Source: Azolla caroliniana
Lineage: Eukaryota; Polypodiophyta
Direction: 5' to 3'
NCBI GenBank assembly: GCA_043228905.1
Contig: JBHGNT010000001.1
Location: forward strand, 30,256,001-30,320,000
Length of the DNA stretch: 64,000 nt
In this document: positions 49,701 through 61,220 of the stretch, piece by piece
How positions within the stretch are numbered: position 1 is the stretch's first letter
Layout: each line of letters opens with the position of its first letter
Notes under the pieces: model-generated
What the model saw: only the letters and a program-made list of their open reading frames with translations
What the model was told of the DNA's origin: nothing
The model's database searches: none
Made by a program: the position numbers and the translations under genes

Positions 49701-52700
49701 CATTGTATTCCTACACACCAATATGGTACATCAAATCATGTAAAATATTTCCCAAGACATTATTGTCTCCAGAAATATTCGTGATGAATTTGAAAACCTT
49801 ACACACTTTTGAATAATCACATCTTAGTCACTGGGAAACTTTTGATAAAAATAATGAAATTTATAGTCCAACTATTCCAAATGTGTTTTCAATATGAGAA
49901 TAAGCCAAATTAGATAATGGAACTAACAGAGGTAAAAAGTGTCGTTTTGTGCTCATTGGTTGAAGATAATTTTATTCTCAGCCGAAATCGATAGGTTACA
50001 CATGAATGATTGTGTAAGGTTTCCAATTTGTATGGAGAACTATTGATTAGCCATCACTGAATTGTATAATATACTTAGAGAAGAATTATCTATGTCAATA
50101 ACTTTTTTCTCTCAAACTCATTTCACTTTTTAAATAATTTTTCTTTATTTTATTTTAAATATGTTAGAGTATATGTTTTTTATAACAACTTATGTGATCA
50201 AAATGATCCTGTAAGTTGTTTACGCCTTTAAATCAACATATTTTTGTTGTTTAAGCCACAATTTCAAGCCGCATAAACCATCAAACTACGACAATTTCAA
50301 ACAGAATGAAACACCAACCCCCAACCCAAACTAAACTGCTTTCTGAGTTTGGAACCACCAACCAACTTGTTGTGATTTCACGGTTTGATTTTGGTTCAAA
50401 TTAAATTGTTACCAATTACTATTCATCACCAAGAGAATTAGAACTTACGCATTGGAACTTTGTAAAAAAAGTAGTGTAGCAAACATGGTGACTTTTCAAC
50501 ACATACAACCATAGTCACAAATTACAATCCTATTAGTTATTTGTCTACAAATTCATAAAGAAGATGTTTATGTAAATGTAACTTCAAGTAAACCCATGAG
50601 TTTGAGGGCATGTTTTCGGCATTGATAACCAATTTTGCAATTTGGCTTGAAACACAACATCTTTCGACAAGAGGACGATCTTTGTAAATAGTACGTGCGT
50701 GCTTAAATTGGATAGTTGTTTGTCTCACAATTGTTTCCATAAGCATTTAAAACTTTTTCCTACCTTTTGAAAAGAGAATACTTTATTCAAAAACAAAGAA
50801 AGAAGAGAATACTTTTTTGTTTTAGCGTTTAAAGCAAAAATCATGGACTATGCATTAAAACATATTTGCAATGGGAGGTTCCTTAATAGCTCTAAACCAC
50901 GATATCTTAGAATAGAATGTATTATGAATATATTGACCGTGCATTTTAAGTATCAACGATGGCACCTTTTTAAAGATATGAAAAACCTAGTGGTTCATTA
51001 ATGATGTTTGTTTGTTGTAAAAAACATACTGTATGACTTACAGTAACCACTTGACTTCTTTAATAGGACTTTACTTTTAGACCGCTCAATTAAAATCTTA
51101 GCAGGAAAATGCTCGGTGACTTTATTTATTGTACAAACATTCACGATGAGCAAATGAAATGATAGGAATATTTTATTCATATGTTGTCCAAGCATGCAAG
51201 ACAAAGTTTTACATGCTCTCATAAAATGGGATCGACCCAGATCCGCTTTTTCGCAATAATATTATATAAAGAGATGTGTTTCAAGATAATTTGATGAGAC
51301 CCTTTGGTTTGGATCGATCCTCATGAAGTGATGTTCAAACATTTCATTAAATAGTGATATTTGATTCGAATACATAAAGTGATATTTAGATTTTAATTGA
51401 CGATTTTTTTTAAAGGTCTTAGCATGTCATTTTAAAAGGGATAATTGGACCTTCCCTTAACTATAATATTTATACCCATCTTTATATCTTCATGTGACAT
51501 TTGAAAAAGAATGAAGTGGACTCAATTTTGATGATAAAAACAATCACCCCATACATTATGTAAAATTAGCCATGTTACTCTTTAATCCATATGAACCCCC
51601 CCCCCCCCCCCCAACCCACCCACCACTTGGCATCTTTTTTTAAGTCTTAATTTATTTAAAAACTTTATGATATCAAGATCCTCAAAGGGAATTCCACCAC
51701 ATTTCTAAACCTTTATTCGCTTTACACAAAGTACAATGTTTTCATTTGGTTGTAGTCTTATGTATGTCCCCAATAGTGCTCACTAAACATTCAATGTGCT
51801 TGTACTCGATTCTTGATAGGTATAGAAAAAGAAAAGGCGTGCCATAGACTATAACGTTTTTGGAGATAAGTATGCAATGTTTAATAATGTGGAAAGTTTG
51901 TTCACACTGCATTGACAAAAAAATCGTTACTTTTTAGTTTTTTCAACACCACAACGTTTCCCACGTGTTCCCTTACACCTTTCTTTACCTTTGTAGACTC
52001 CTTTCTTTTTGGGTGAAAACACATAATCATAATTGTAAATGTGTGTAAAAAGGCTACACTGGTGCCACAATTGATTTGTGTTACTCCTACATGGGCATAT
52101 ATCGTCAATCAATACTCTCCAAACAATGACCTTTGTGAAAAGTTGCAATTTAGAATGCCAACGACATATTTAAGATCTACCACTGTCCCAAGTGAATAGA
52201 GCAATCAAACATTGTATGAAACAATGAGTATTATCTTCCACTAGAACAATAATAATTGGTTGTTGCTAGTCCACCTTTCTTTAGATCTAATTTTAGAGGT
52301 AAACCCCCCAATTATTGCTCTCCAAATCAAGTCCTTGTTAGAATTTGCAATTTAGAATGCCAACTACGAAGATCTACCACTATCCATAATAAGAATTAGG
52401 TACCTTTCATTCTTGTTCAACTTTAGATTATAGCCATTTAAGAGTCTCAATGGAGCAACAATATAAGACATTACTAATCCCTTGTAAAAGGGCAATCTAA
52501 CCCCATAAATGCAAACAACCCACCGTTGCTCTTCAACTTGTATTGGTAAAGAGACTTGCATCAATGTTATATCATGTAGATGTTGCCAAATACACCCATA
52601 ATTAGGTGTGATGTGTAATAATAATCTCGCCTCAATGAACTCCAAAAAGCTTTGCAATCAAGCATTTAGTACATGCCCCATCCTATTGACCCCCCAAAAA

Positions 52701-53036
52701 AGAAAATGATCAAATTGAAAGTGTGACATGTCCTTTCCATGACAAAACAATAATATGAGCAACTCCTTCTCTAAGGAATAACAAGACTCTCTATTAGACG
52801 ATGGTGCATATACAAATAAAGAGAATGCTTCGTACCATGAGATTGGAATCAAGTTTTGAACACATGAAGAATGAGGAAGTTTAAGTGTAATAATTCCATT
52901 AAGTAACTACCACGATGATGCTTTAATCTTTGTCTAGCAATAATGAGATTCTATGAGCCTTCATATATGGTAGGGCTGCAACCCATGTGACACAAGGTCA
53001 TGGTTTCAAATCCTTTTGAAGCCATACCATACTATA
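46785..53036. other. Gene-poor spacer
   Basis: No conserved coding region recognised over more than 6 kb. A C17 run lies at 51596-51612. Diverged short duplications occur near 48060-48150 (CTTGTAAGATCCA) and between 52140 and 52345 (TTGCAATTTAGAATGCCAAC). A hAT-like end such as GGTTTGATTTTGGTTCAAAT is near 50381. Part of the last kilobase may be the 3' LTR of the Ty3 element at 53037, but its end could not be placed. Confidence 0.5.
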
Positions 53037-53049
53037 TCATGACACTAAC

Positions 53050-53310
53050 CCCCCCCCCTTAAGACGACGAGTGTTACGAGTAGTCTTAGATTGAGGGCCT
53101 GGTTTGTCGGGATATTGTCGATGGAAGTCCTCAATAAGGGCTCGAGAATTTGCTACATTCTCGACTGGTTCCCAAATGCGCTTGCTTGGACTATAGCCTA
53201 GCCAATCGACCAAATAGTAGAGCTTGTTGCGAACAATCTTGGAATCGAGGATGGCAACAATTTCGTACTCCGGTCCTACTTCAATCTCGATCAGGGGTGG
53301 AGGTGGTGTA
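53050..53310 (-). pseudogene. Chromodomain at integrase C-terminus
   Basis: PEYEIVAILDSKIVRNKLYY, LVDWLGYSPSKRIWEPVENV and a following LIEDFHRQYP match a chromodomain, with the aromatic Y.V/W..W cage pattern. The family uses it to guide integration to heterochromatin marks. This part of the frame is still open. Confidence 0.9.
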
Positions 53311-53339
53311 ATATGATTCGGAATAGTGTTGTCTTGATA

Positions 53340-54202
53340 GGGTTCGAGGAGAAAACTATGAAAAACCGGATGTACCGTAGTTGCGGAGGTAGATCAAGAC
53401 GAAAAGTGACATCATTAATTTTTCCGATAATACGGAAAGGGCCTAATCATCGATAATCCAATTTATCTCATGGTCGAGTAGTCTTGATGTGTCGTTGTAA
53501 TCACCATACCCGATCTCCAATGTTAAATAGGATGGACGTCGATGATGATACGCATAATCCTTCCGTGTTTGTTGAGCTTGATGTAAATGTCTTGTGTAGC
53601 TGCTCCAAATGATCCTCTACACTTGGATTTGTGGGTAACTCCAGAGTTTCGAATACACACCACTGAGGATGATAACGTGTATAAGCATAAAATGGTGTAA
53701 CCCTAGTCAATGAGTGGATAGAGTTATTATAAGCAAATTCGCCAAAGTGGAGAATATCCACCCAATCATCCTATTGATAGGTTAGAAAACACCGAAGATA
53801 CTGTTCCAACGTTTGATTTGTTTGTTCTGCTTGTCCGTCTGTTTGAGGGTGATAGCCGGAGGAGAGGTTACAAGTGACCTTGAGCATTTTGAAGAGATGC
53901 TTTCAACATTTCGAGACAAATTGAGGACCACGGTCGCTGATGATACTATTTGGGAGGCCATGATGTCGAAATACCTCACACATGACAATTTCGGCAGTTT
54001 CTTCACTAGTGATTAGTACAAGGCAGGAAATGTACCATCTTAGTATATCGATCTACTATTGTTAAGATCGCATCAAATCCCTTTGAAACTAGAAGATCTA
54101 TGATAAAATCTAGAGAAATGGACTGCCACAACTTGATTGGAATTGGTAATGGTTCCAATAAACCATATGGATGATGTCTTGGCATCTTTGCTCTGCAACA
54201 TG
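53340..54202 (-). pseudogene. Ty3 integrase core, 3' part
   Basis: SISLDFIIDLLVSKGFDAIL with IVDRYTKMVHF (about 54140-54015) carries the first catalytic Asp. [15 protein letters not shown] lies near 53855-53810 and LHFGEFAYNNS near 53750-53720. Shifts break the frame around 54000 and 53780. The zinc-finger half lies beyond the solo LTR at 56177 onward. Confidence 0.88.
54198..54202 (+). repeat. Target-site duplication ACATG (left)
   Basis: ACATG immediately before the TG of the solo LTR, matching 56172-56176 perfectly. Confidence 0.9.
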
Positions 54203-54702
54203 TGTTATAGGAATGACCATATAATATCCTGTGGTGAGAATTTACCATAGTATTCTATACACGTGGATAAGTGTAAGGGTTAACTGAGAGTGTAAAGAAG
54301 GGGAGGATTACTTTTAATCCTCAGGATTGACACAACCCATTAGGCCAAGTGTGAACTTGCTTGGGAGCCTTGGGTATCGCTATAAATATGAGGCCTAGCT
54401 ACCCTCATTTCATCATCTTTTGACTATGTCGAGACTTTGACGTTGTGGTGGGTCAACTCTTGTAGTGAACGTGTCATCACCATGTACGACTTGACGCCAC
54501 GACGAGCATGTGCAAATTTTCGATTCGTGAATTGGAGTTTAGGAGCCCAAGATACAAGCTTTGGAAGGATTAATGTTAATCGGGACACAAATGTAATTAT
54601 GTCAAAAAGGGGAGTCAAAATTAAATGAGGGCTATTTCTATAATTTCTCAAATGTACAACTTCAAAATAGAATTTATAGAATCAATAAATAAAATAATAA
54701 TA

Positions 54703-54789
<87 letters not shown>

Positions 54790-55334
54790 AACTAAATAAA
54801 AATAAAAATAAATAAAAATAAATAAAAATAAATAAAAATAAATAAAAATAAATAAAAATAAATAAAAATAAATAAAAATAAATAAAAATAAATAAAAATA
54901 AATAAAAATAAATAAAAATAAATAAAAATAAATAAAAATAAATAAAAATAAATAAAAATAAATAAAAATAAATAAAAATAAATAAAAATAAAAATAAATA
55001 AAAATAAATAAATAAAAATAAATAAAAATAAATAAAAATAAATAAAAATAAATAAAAATAAATAAAAATAAATAAAAATAAATAAAAATAAATAAAAATA
55101 AATAAAAATAAATAAAAATAAATAAAAATAAATAAAAATAAATAAAAATAAATAAAAATAAATAAAAATAAATAAAAATAAATAAAAATAAATAAAAATA
55201 AATAAAAATAAATAAATAAAAATAAATAAAAATAAATAAATAAAAATAAATAAATAAAAATAAATAAAAATAAATAAAAATAAAAATAAAAATAAAAATA
55301 AAAATAAAAATAAAAATAAAAATAAAAATAAAAA

Positions 55335-55371
<37 letters not shown>

Positions 55372-56171
55372 AAATAAATAAATAAAAATAAATAAATAAA
55401 TAAAAATAAATAAAAATAAATAAAAATAAATAAAAATAAATAAAAATAAATAAAAATAAATAAAAATAAATAAAAATAAATAAAAATAAATAAAAATAAA
55501 TAAAAATAAATAAAAATAAATAAAAATAAATAAAAATAAATAAAAATAAATAAAAATAAATAAAAATAAATAAAAATAAATAAAAATAAATAAAAATAAA
55601 TAAAAATAAATAAAAATAAATAAAAATAAATAAATAAAAATAAATAAAAATAAATAAAAATAAATAAAAATAAATAAAAATAAATAAAAATAAATAAAAA
55701 TAAATAAAAATAAATAAAAATAAATAAAAATAAATAAAAATAAATAAAAATAAATAAAAATAAATAAATAAAAATAAATAAAAATAAATAAAAATAAATA
55801 AAAATAAATAAAAATAAATAAAAATAAATAAAAATAAATAAAAATAAATAAAAATAAATAAAAATAAATAAAAATACCAACCGCCTGCATGAGGTGGTTT
55901 GTCAACCGCCTCAAGAGGGTGGTAGGGCGGTGGACCACCCTATATAAGCCACACCAAGTGGTTGAAGGGAGAAGGAGGAGAAAGGGAAGAAGAAGAGGAT
56001 GGAAAAGCGAGTGAAGAAGCTCGCGTGGGTTTGGGATGCACAACTCACCAAAGAAGATGGTGGCCTGCATAAGGATGGTGGTCGGGTGGATCGACACCCT
56101 TCTTCTCTCTCTCCTTTCTTATATTATCTATATTTTATCCTGCATGCTTACGTTAGAGCATAACTCTAACA
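54203..56171 (+). mobile_element. Solo LTR, 1969 bp, inserted in the Ty3 integrase
   Basis: Begins TGTTATAGGAATGACC and ends ATAACTCTAACA, with TG...CA ends and a perfect 5-bp ACATG duplication. The reading frame of the host element resumes across the duplication. Both its start (about 160 bp) and its end (about 100 bp, GGTCGGGTGGATCGACACCC) match the LTR at 58918-59225, which is followed by a primer-binding site; this establishes LTR identity. Two TATA-like motifs (CTATAAATA at 54380-54388, TATATAAG at 55941-55948) flank an internal satellite. Confidence 0.9.
54696..55876. repeat. TAAA / TAAAAATAAA satellite, ~1.2 kb
   Basis: About 90 bp of (TAAA)n is followed by more than 1 kb of the 10-mer TAAAAATAAA, interrupted by (TAAAAA)n at about 55270-55340 and phase slips. 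The absence of stops in some minus-strand frames gives long Phe/Leu/Ile/Tyr open frames that are a by-product of the 10-bp period, not genes. Confidence 0.97.
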
Positions 56172-56176
56172 ACATG
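56172..56176 (+). repeat. Target-site duplication ACATG (right)
   Basis: ACATG directly after the LTR's terminal CA. Confidence 0.9.
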
Positions 56177-57050
56177 TACCACATGTCCAAACATAGTCTT
56201 CGATAAATCGTCGCATATGAGGCCACCAAAATGATCGTTGTACTAAATCCAATGTTTTAGTAAGTACCAAAATGCCATGTTGTATATGTGTCATGAAAAT
56301 TTTGGACTACTCGAAGGCGACAAGAATCATTGGGAACATACAAGAGTTTCTTAAAGAATAGTAATCCATCATGACATTTGAATTGTTGATATTCCATACC
56401 TAATTGTTGCGACTGTGAACAGGATGCCCGACAGGGATCAATTAGCGTTAGAATGGCTTGAGCGAAAGCGTCTGTCTTCAACTCTTCACGTATGGTATCG
56501 ATAATGCGGGAATCCAATGGAGTGTCAAAAACCCACGTTGCTTGCAGTCGTGCTAGTCCCAAGATTACTTGCTTTTGATTATGGAATGCTGGATTACCGA
56601 GACAAGGTGCTAGATACAAGCGTCGTGATAATGCATCTGCCTTCCTTTGCTGCTTCCCAGGATTGTATGTAATTTTGAAGTTGAACAAGTGAGGAATTGG
56701 GCCCACTGAGCTTGTCGTCGATTTAATACACGAGCATTCTAGAAGTAGGCAAGATTTTTGTGATCAATGAATACAGTGACTTGATGAGAAGATCCCTCTA
56801 AAAAGTGTCTCCATTGTGCAAAAGAGTCCACCATTGATAATAACTCCTTGTCATGTATCTCATAACTTATTTCAGCGGCGTCAAACTTGCGCGAGTGGAA
56901 AGCCATAGGATGTAGTTTTTCATCATCGCCTTGTTGTGATAGAATGCTACCAAGGGCAAAATCCGACGTGTCTACCTCAATGATGAAAGGTTTTTTCGGA
57001 TCAATATGAGCTAGAATATGAGCTGATGTAAATGCTTTTTTAAGACTCAC
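56177..57050 (-). pseudogene. Ty3 RNase H and integrase zinc-binding region
   Basis: RNase H: FIIEVDTSDFALGSILSQQG and EISYEIHDKELLSMV (57000-56830), then DHKNLAYF. After a frame break follow YNPGKQQRKADALSRR and, near 56300-56180, QNFHDTYTTWHFGT with the H...C..C-type finger running into the solo LTR junction. Confidence 0.9.
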
Positions 57051-57104
57051 AAAAGTCGTGTCCGCTTCCTTAGACCAAACAAACGACCGCCCCTTCTTGG
57101 TGAG

Positions 57105-58010
57105 CTATGTGACATGCAAAATAAGCTTTGAGTAGTCCTGTATAAACTTGCGGTAGAAATTTGCGAAGCCTAAAAAACATTGCACATCTTGCAACGAACA
57201 TGGAGTTTGCCACTCTACCACAGTTTTGACCTTAGCTGGATCCATAGAGATGCTTTTTGAGGAGATGACATAGCCTAGAAATTCCACCTGGTTGCACCCA
57301 AAACTACATTTTTCAAGTTTTGCATAAAGACCATTTTTCTTGAAGTCGTTTTAGTACTAATAGTACATGAGAATCATGCTCTTCTTAAGTCTTCGAATAA
57401 ACTAGGAGATCATCCAAATAGATGATCAAACAGATATCCAAGACATCTCGAAATATATCATTTGCCATGTGCTGGAAGACTATTGGCGCATTGGTGCGAC
57501 CAAATGGCATAACCGTATACTCAAAGTGCCCATATCGGGTGCGAAAAGCGGTCTTCCATTCATCTTCCGGCCGGATCCGTACAAGGTTATATGCTCCTCG
57601 TAAGTCGATCTTTGTGAAGAATTTTGCACCATTAATCCGTTCTAAAAGACTCGAGATAAGGGGAAGTGCATACCTATTCCTGATGGTGACCTTATTCAAG
57701 CCATGGTAATCCACGATGAGACGAAGTGATCCATCCTTTTTCTTGTCAAAGAAATGGGTGCACCGGCTAGAGATTTCGAATGTCGAATGAACCCGTTTGC
57801 CAAATTCTCCTCTATGTAGGCTCGAAGGACTTCTAGCTCGGTTGGTGACAAGTTGTAGATCGGTCCCCATGGTGGCTCTTCTCTTGGTTGTAAATCAATG
57901 GAACAATCATACGGTCGATGGTGAGGAAGAGTACTGGCTTGTACCTTATCAAACATGTCGGCATAATGATGATACTTCTCTGGAAGTTGAACTATGGATT
58001 CCTCTTTAGT
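57105..58010 (-). pseudogene. Ty3 reverse transcriptase
   Basis: [57 protein letters not shown] and [13 protein letters not shown] (catalytic YLDD intact). These are followed by the thumb MEFLGYVISSKSISMDPAKV and CFLGFANFYRKFI. A shift near 57760 and another near 57385 break the frame. The AYNLVRI and EWKTAF text is the fungal/vertebrate chromovirus style. Confidence 0.92.
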
Positions 58011-58239
58011 GGTGTTGGAAGGTTTTACTGATATTGCGAATACAAACATTGATTCCTTGCATCCTTCCTCACGCAATTGATGTAGCGAAATGGTTGAAAT
58101 TTGATGAGTAGATCCTCGGGTTTGTCGATACCGGATTTCTCTTGTTCTCCAATCTATGTCTAGGTTATGTAATTCGAACCATGGTAACCCCAAGACAATA
58201 GGATGCTCTGGACTACTAATTATATTAAATGATACTACA

Positions 58240-58917
58240 CACACCAAAATTATCTAGGACAACCTGAATCGGCTCCGACTCTTCTACGATATTTCCGGAA
58301 GCAATGGGGTGACCATCAATGACTACTACAGATGTTGGGCAAGGAAGCTTTCTTAGGGATATCTAATGAGCTTGGGCAAATTTCTTAACCATGAAGCAAG
58401 AATTGGCTTCGGAATCTAAGAGTGCTAAGACATGTACTACAAGCCCTGGGGTACATTTAGTACTAACTGTTACTTGAGCTAAGAACACATTGCTAACTTG
58501 CTTAGAGGGAATGGAACCACTATTGGGTTGCACAGATCTAGGGTTGTCCAACCAAACGACTCCTATTTTGGCTGAAATTAGTCGTTTAACTCTTCTTCTA
58601 ACTGACTAAGGACTTCAAATTTGTTCGATAGACTTGGGCTATAAGTACTATTAGGATTATCAGACACTCTTACTAAAATAGAATCGGGTTTAGTACAAGC
58701 TACTATTTGATTTACAGTTTACTGCGATATGCCCCGATCCTTCGTAGTAAAGACATGATTGATTTGCTCGACGTCGTTTCTTTTCTTCTTCCGACAATGG
58801 TCCACAATGACGTGTGGTGTCGATTTCAATCGGTGTTGGAGTACTTGTCGGAGATGCATTATATGACTCCTTTACAAATGGTTTTGCTACGACCGGGGCG
58901 TATGTGGGCTCTGACCT
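58240..58917 (-). pseudogene. Ty3 gag tail and protease
   Basis: A zinc-knuckle remnant CLYYEGSGHIAVNC (near 58735-58690) has lost its second Cys. Downstream, the aspartic protease motif reads LLDSEAN (near 58420-58400) in place of LLDSGAN, so the active-site loop is altered. Gag upstream of 58918 is cut by the next LTR. Confidence 0.8.
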
Positions 58918-59225
58918 TGTTACGGTACGGGCATGACCATATAATATCCCGTGGTGAGAATTTACCATAGTATTCTATACACGTGGATAAGTGTGAGGGT
59001 TAAACGAGAGTGTAAAGAAGGGGAGGATTACTTTTAATCCTCGGGATTGAGACAACCCATTAGGCCAAGTGTGAACTTGCTTGGCCGATCGAGGCTCGAG
59101 TCCATCTCGATCCCTTCGCTCGGGGGTGGTCGGGTGGATCGACACCCTTCTTTCTCTCTCTCCTTTCTTTCTATCTACCTAGATCTATCCTTATCTAATG
59201 CTTACTTTAGTACATGTCTCTAATA
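58918..59225 (+). mobile_element. 5' LTR of a second element of the solo-LTR family
   Basis: Starts TGTTACGGTACGGGCATGACC and ends CTCTAATA (CA changed to TA). It matches the solo LTR over both ends but is only 308 bp, lacking the satellite-bearing middle. It is followed two bases later by a primer-binding site, so the element reads rightward. The exact left end could be a few bases off. No 3' LTR is seen in the window. Confidence 0.82.
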
Positions 59226-59227
59226 TT

Positions 59228-59240
59228 TGGTATCAGAGCC
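59228..59240 (+). other. Primer-binding site for initiator tRNA-Met
   Basis: TGGTATCAGAGCC is complementary to the 3' end of plant tRNA-iMet, the usual minus-strand primer, just after the LTR. Confidence 0.88.
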
Positions 59241-59469
59241 TATGTACTAATGTTTCTTTTGTTGGTCTTATCTTCTCGATGGATGGCGATCGATCGTTGT
59301 GCGGTTGGCCTTCATGCAGACAAGGATCAACAAGGAACTTCGGTAATCTTTCTTGTTATATTTTGTCTATTTTTTCTTCTCCCATCTAATCATGTGTATG
59401 GTTAATATGTAGATTATTTTCATTAATTAAATGATGTTGTAGTGGTATTTAATTGGTTATCTAAAACGC

Positions 59470-59740
59470 TTACATATGTGCACGAGGTCAATACCTCGTT
59501 TGACATATAAATAATATGTGATGAGTGTCGTATGCGTACGAGGTTAATAACTCAATTACGTATTACGTTCACGAACATATGTTACGTTTGCATATGAGGT
59601 CAACACCTCGATTTTGTTGTAAATGATATGCGTTTGGTCTCGTATGCGTAAGAGGTCAATACCTCAATTGTGTATAATGTTGAACCCTTATTTTTGGATG
59701 TCTTGTGTGCGTAGAGGTATATGCCTTGATTACGTATCTC
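59470..59740 (+). repeat. 56-bp repeat with conserved dyad, 5 copies
   Basis: The 14-mer GAGGTCAATACCTC or a variant occurs at 59484, 59540, 59596, 59652 and 59714, spaced 56, 56, 56 and 62 bp. It is often preceded by TATGCGTA. Copies 1, 3 and 4 keep a perfect GAGGT/ACCTC inverted pair with a 4-nt loop. The array sits 240-500 nt downstream of the primer-binding site, in the element's leader. Confidence 0.88.
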
Positions 59741-60409
59741 AATTACGTCATTTTTGGCTATTAAATATAACGATTTCTTTAATATAGGCATATGTGGTCA
59801 CATGTATACGTAGTTTATCATATATATGTGATAATATACATATGTGTATATAAGTTATTACGTGATTTTAAATCGAATGTTTTCCTTTTCGGGGAAAGGT
59901 TCTTGGTGGCCGTCCTCACATTTTTGTGAGAATTGTGTTGCCACCATCCCTTTTTTCAACAATTTTTTATTGTTGAAATCCCCGTTGGTGACTTCGATAT
60001 TTCGTTACGTAAAGAAACGCCAATAGCCATAATGATGTTGAGTACGTAGGGTTTGACCCACTTCATGTGAGGTCGCTCTTATGACACACGTATCCAACAT
60101 CCCTCCCTCATTACATGGATACGATGCCACCATGAGATCATTCTTATGAGAGGCATTCGTAATGACGTGACCATGTGATGGGCCACATGGGCCTACTACG
60201 AAAAGAGGGCTCATTTGGCTTGACCATTAGGTTGCACTTTGGCGTATGCTATCGTAATTACGAGACTTGAGGTTAGGTAACGTACCAACATAGTTGTAGT
60301 AAATGAGGGCGAAATAAGGACTCTTGACATATATGTTTCTTTTAAAAAAACATATATGGGCAAATGCCTCGCATATCTCTTATACGCATGAAACATTAAA
60401 CATTCAAGA
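59741..60409. other. Internal region of LTR element, no coding recognised
   Basis: No gag or pol motif can be read on the plus strand after the primer-binding site. The element may be a non-autonomous (LARD-like) derivative, or coding may have been displaced. Confidence 0.45.
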
Positions 60410-60925
60410 AGATCAACTTACTTGGTTGGCTCAAATGTTTAATGCATTTGTTCTCGAGGTCTCGAGTTCAAATATGACCAAGACCATACAACATCGTTGA
60501 TACATATGACTATAACACATGTGTAGACTTGAGGTCTAAGTGTAGTTCGGGGTCCTCGTAATAGGACTTAAAGAGCCAAAACCACACATGTGCCCAACCA
60601 CACATGTGGGCACAGAAACATAGTTTATTGTTAACATTTTTTGTGTGTATAAACTATTCATGACGTGAACATACATGGTTGAGCCTTGGGGAGCCACCAT
60701 GAAAAAATCGATATAGAGATAAGGGAAAGACATTTATTTGTCACCCCCATGGTTTTTAAAACACCTTTGTGTTACCATAGTAACCTGATCTTGAACCTCA
60801 TCTCATACGTCTAGAGGGGAATTAACGTTGTCGTGAAGATCCGTCACTACGCGCGGATCGTGAGGCGGAACCGCCGGGGTTCTGGACCAGAAGGATTTAG
60901 AGTCGATACAAGCTTTGGCGAGAAA
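60410..60925 (+). repeat. Left arm of a ~515-bp inverted repeat
   Basis: Nearly identical to the reverse complement of 61736-62250, from AGATCAACTTACTTGG to GCTTTGGCGAGAAA. Only a couple of differences were noticed (for example TTAAAGAGCC against TTAAAAGCC). No coding was recognised. Confidence 0.93.
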
Positions 60926-61220
60926 GTACTTAAGATAGATTGGGAAAGAGAGAAGATGAGATTACACGATTGATTTCAAAACGAATTTCTTCCTCCTAAT
61001 TTTCATAAAAAAACCCCTCTTTTTCTCCTCCCCCTTCCCTCTTTTATAGATGCTCTCATGCATATGATGCATGTGAGGGTACAAGACATGCATAAATTGC
61101 ATGTTTGCCATTTGGCGCTTAAGTATTACATGTGGTGCATGCTAACCATGTCACTCATTTTAGCTCTCATGTATGAGAATTTACATGTAAAATTACAATG
61201 ATAGAAATATAATTTCAACT

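Larger units (their letters stand above)
53037..58917 (-). mobile_element. Ty3/gypsy chromovirus, degenerate, interrupted by LTR insertions
   Basis: Read on the minus strand the order is gag tail, protease, RT, RNase H, integrase and chromodomain, the standard chromovirus order. Coding ends at 53037 beside a polypurine run (C10 on plus, 53049-53058), which is the likely primer for plus-strand DNA. A solo LTR splits the integrase (54203-56171) and another LTR cuts gag at 58918. Several frameshifts and stops make it inactive. Neither of its own LTRs could be delimited. Confidence 0.92.

Noticed and set aside
52965-53036. Another SINE (GGTTTCAAATCC B-box-like text)
   Set aside because: No A box at tRNA-like spacing was found, and the segment may be part of the Ty3 element's 3' LTR.
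54682-56097. 471- and 362-codon open frames rich in Phe, Leu, Ile and Tyr on the minus strand
   Set aside because: They are translations of the TAAAAATAAA satellite, whose 10-bp period avoids stops in several frames. No protein family and no codon bias other than the repeat.
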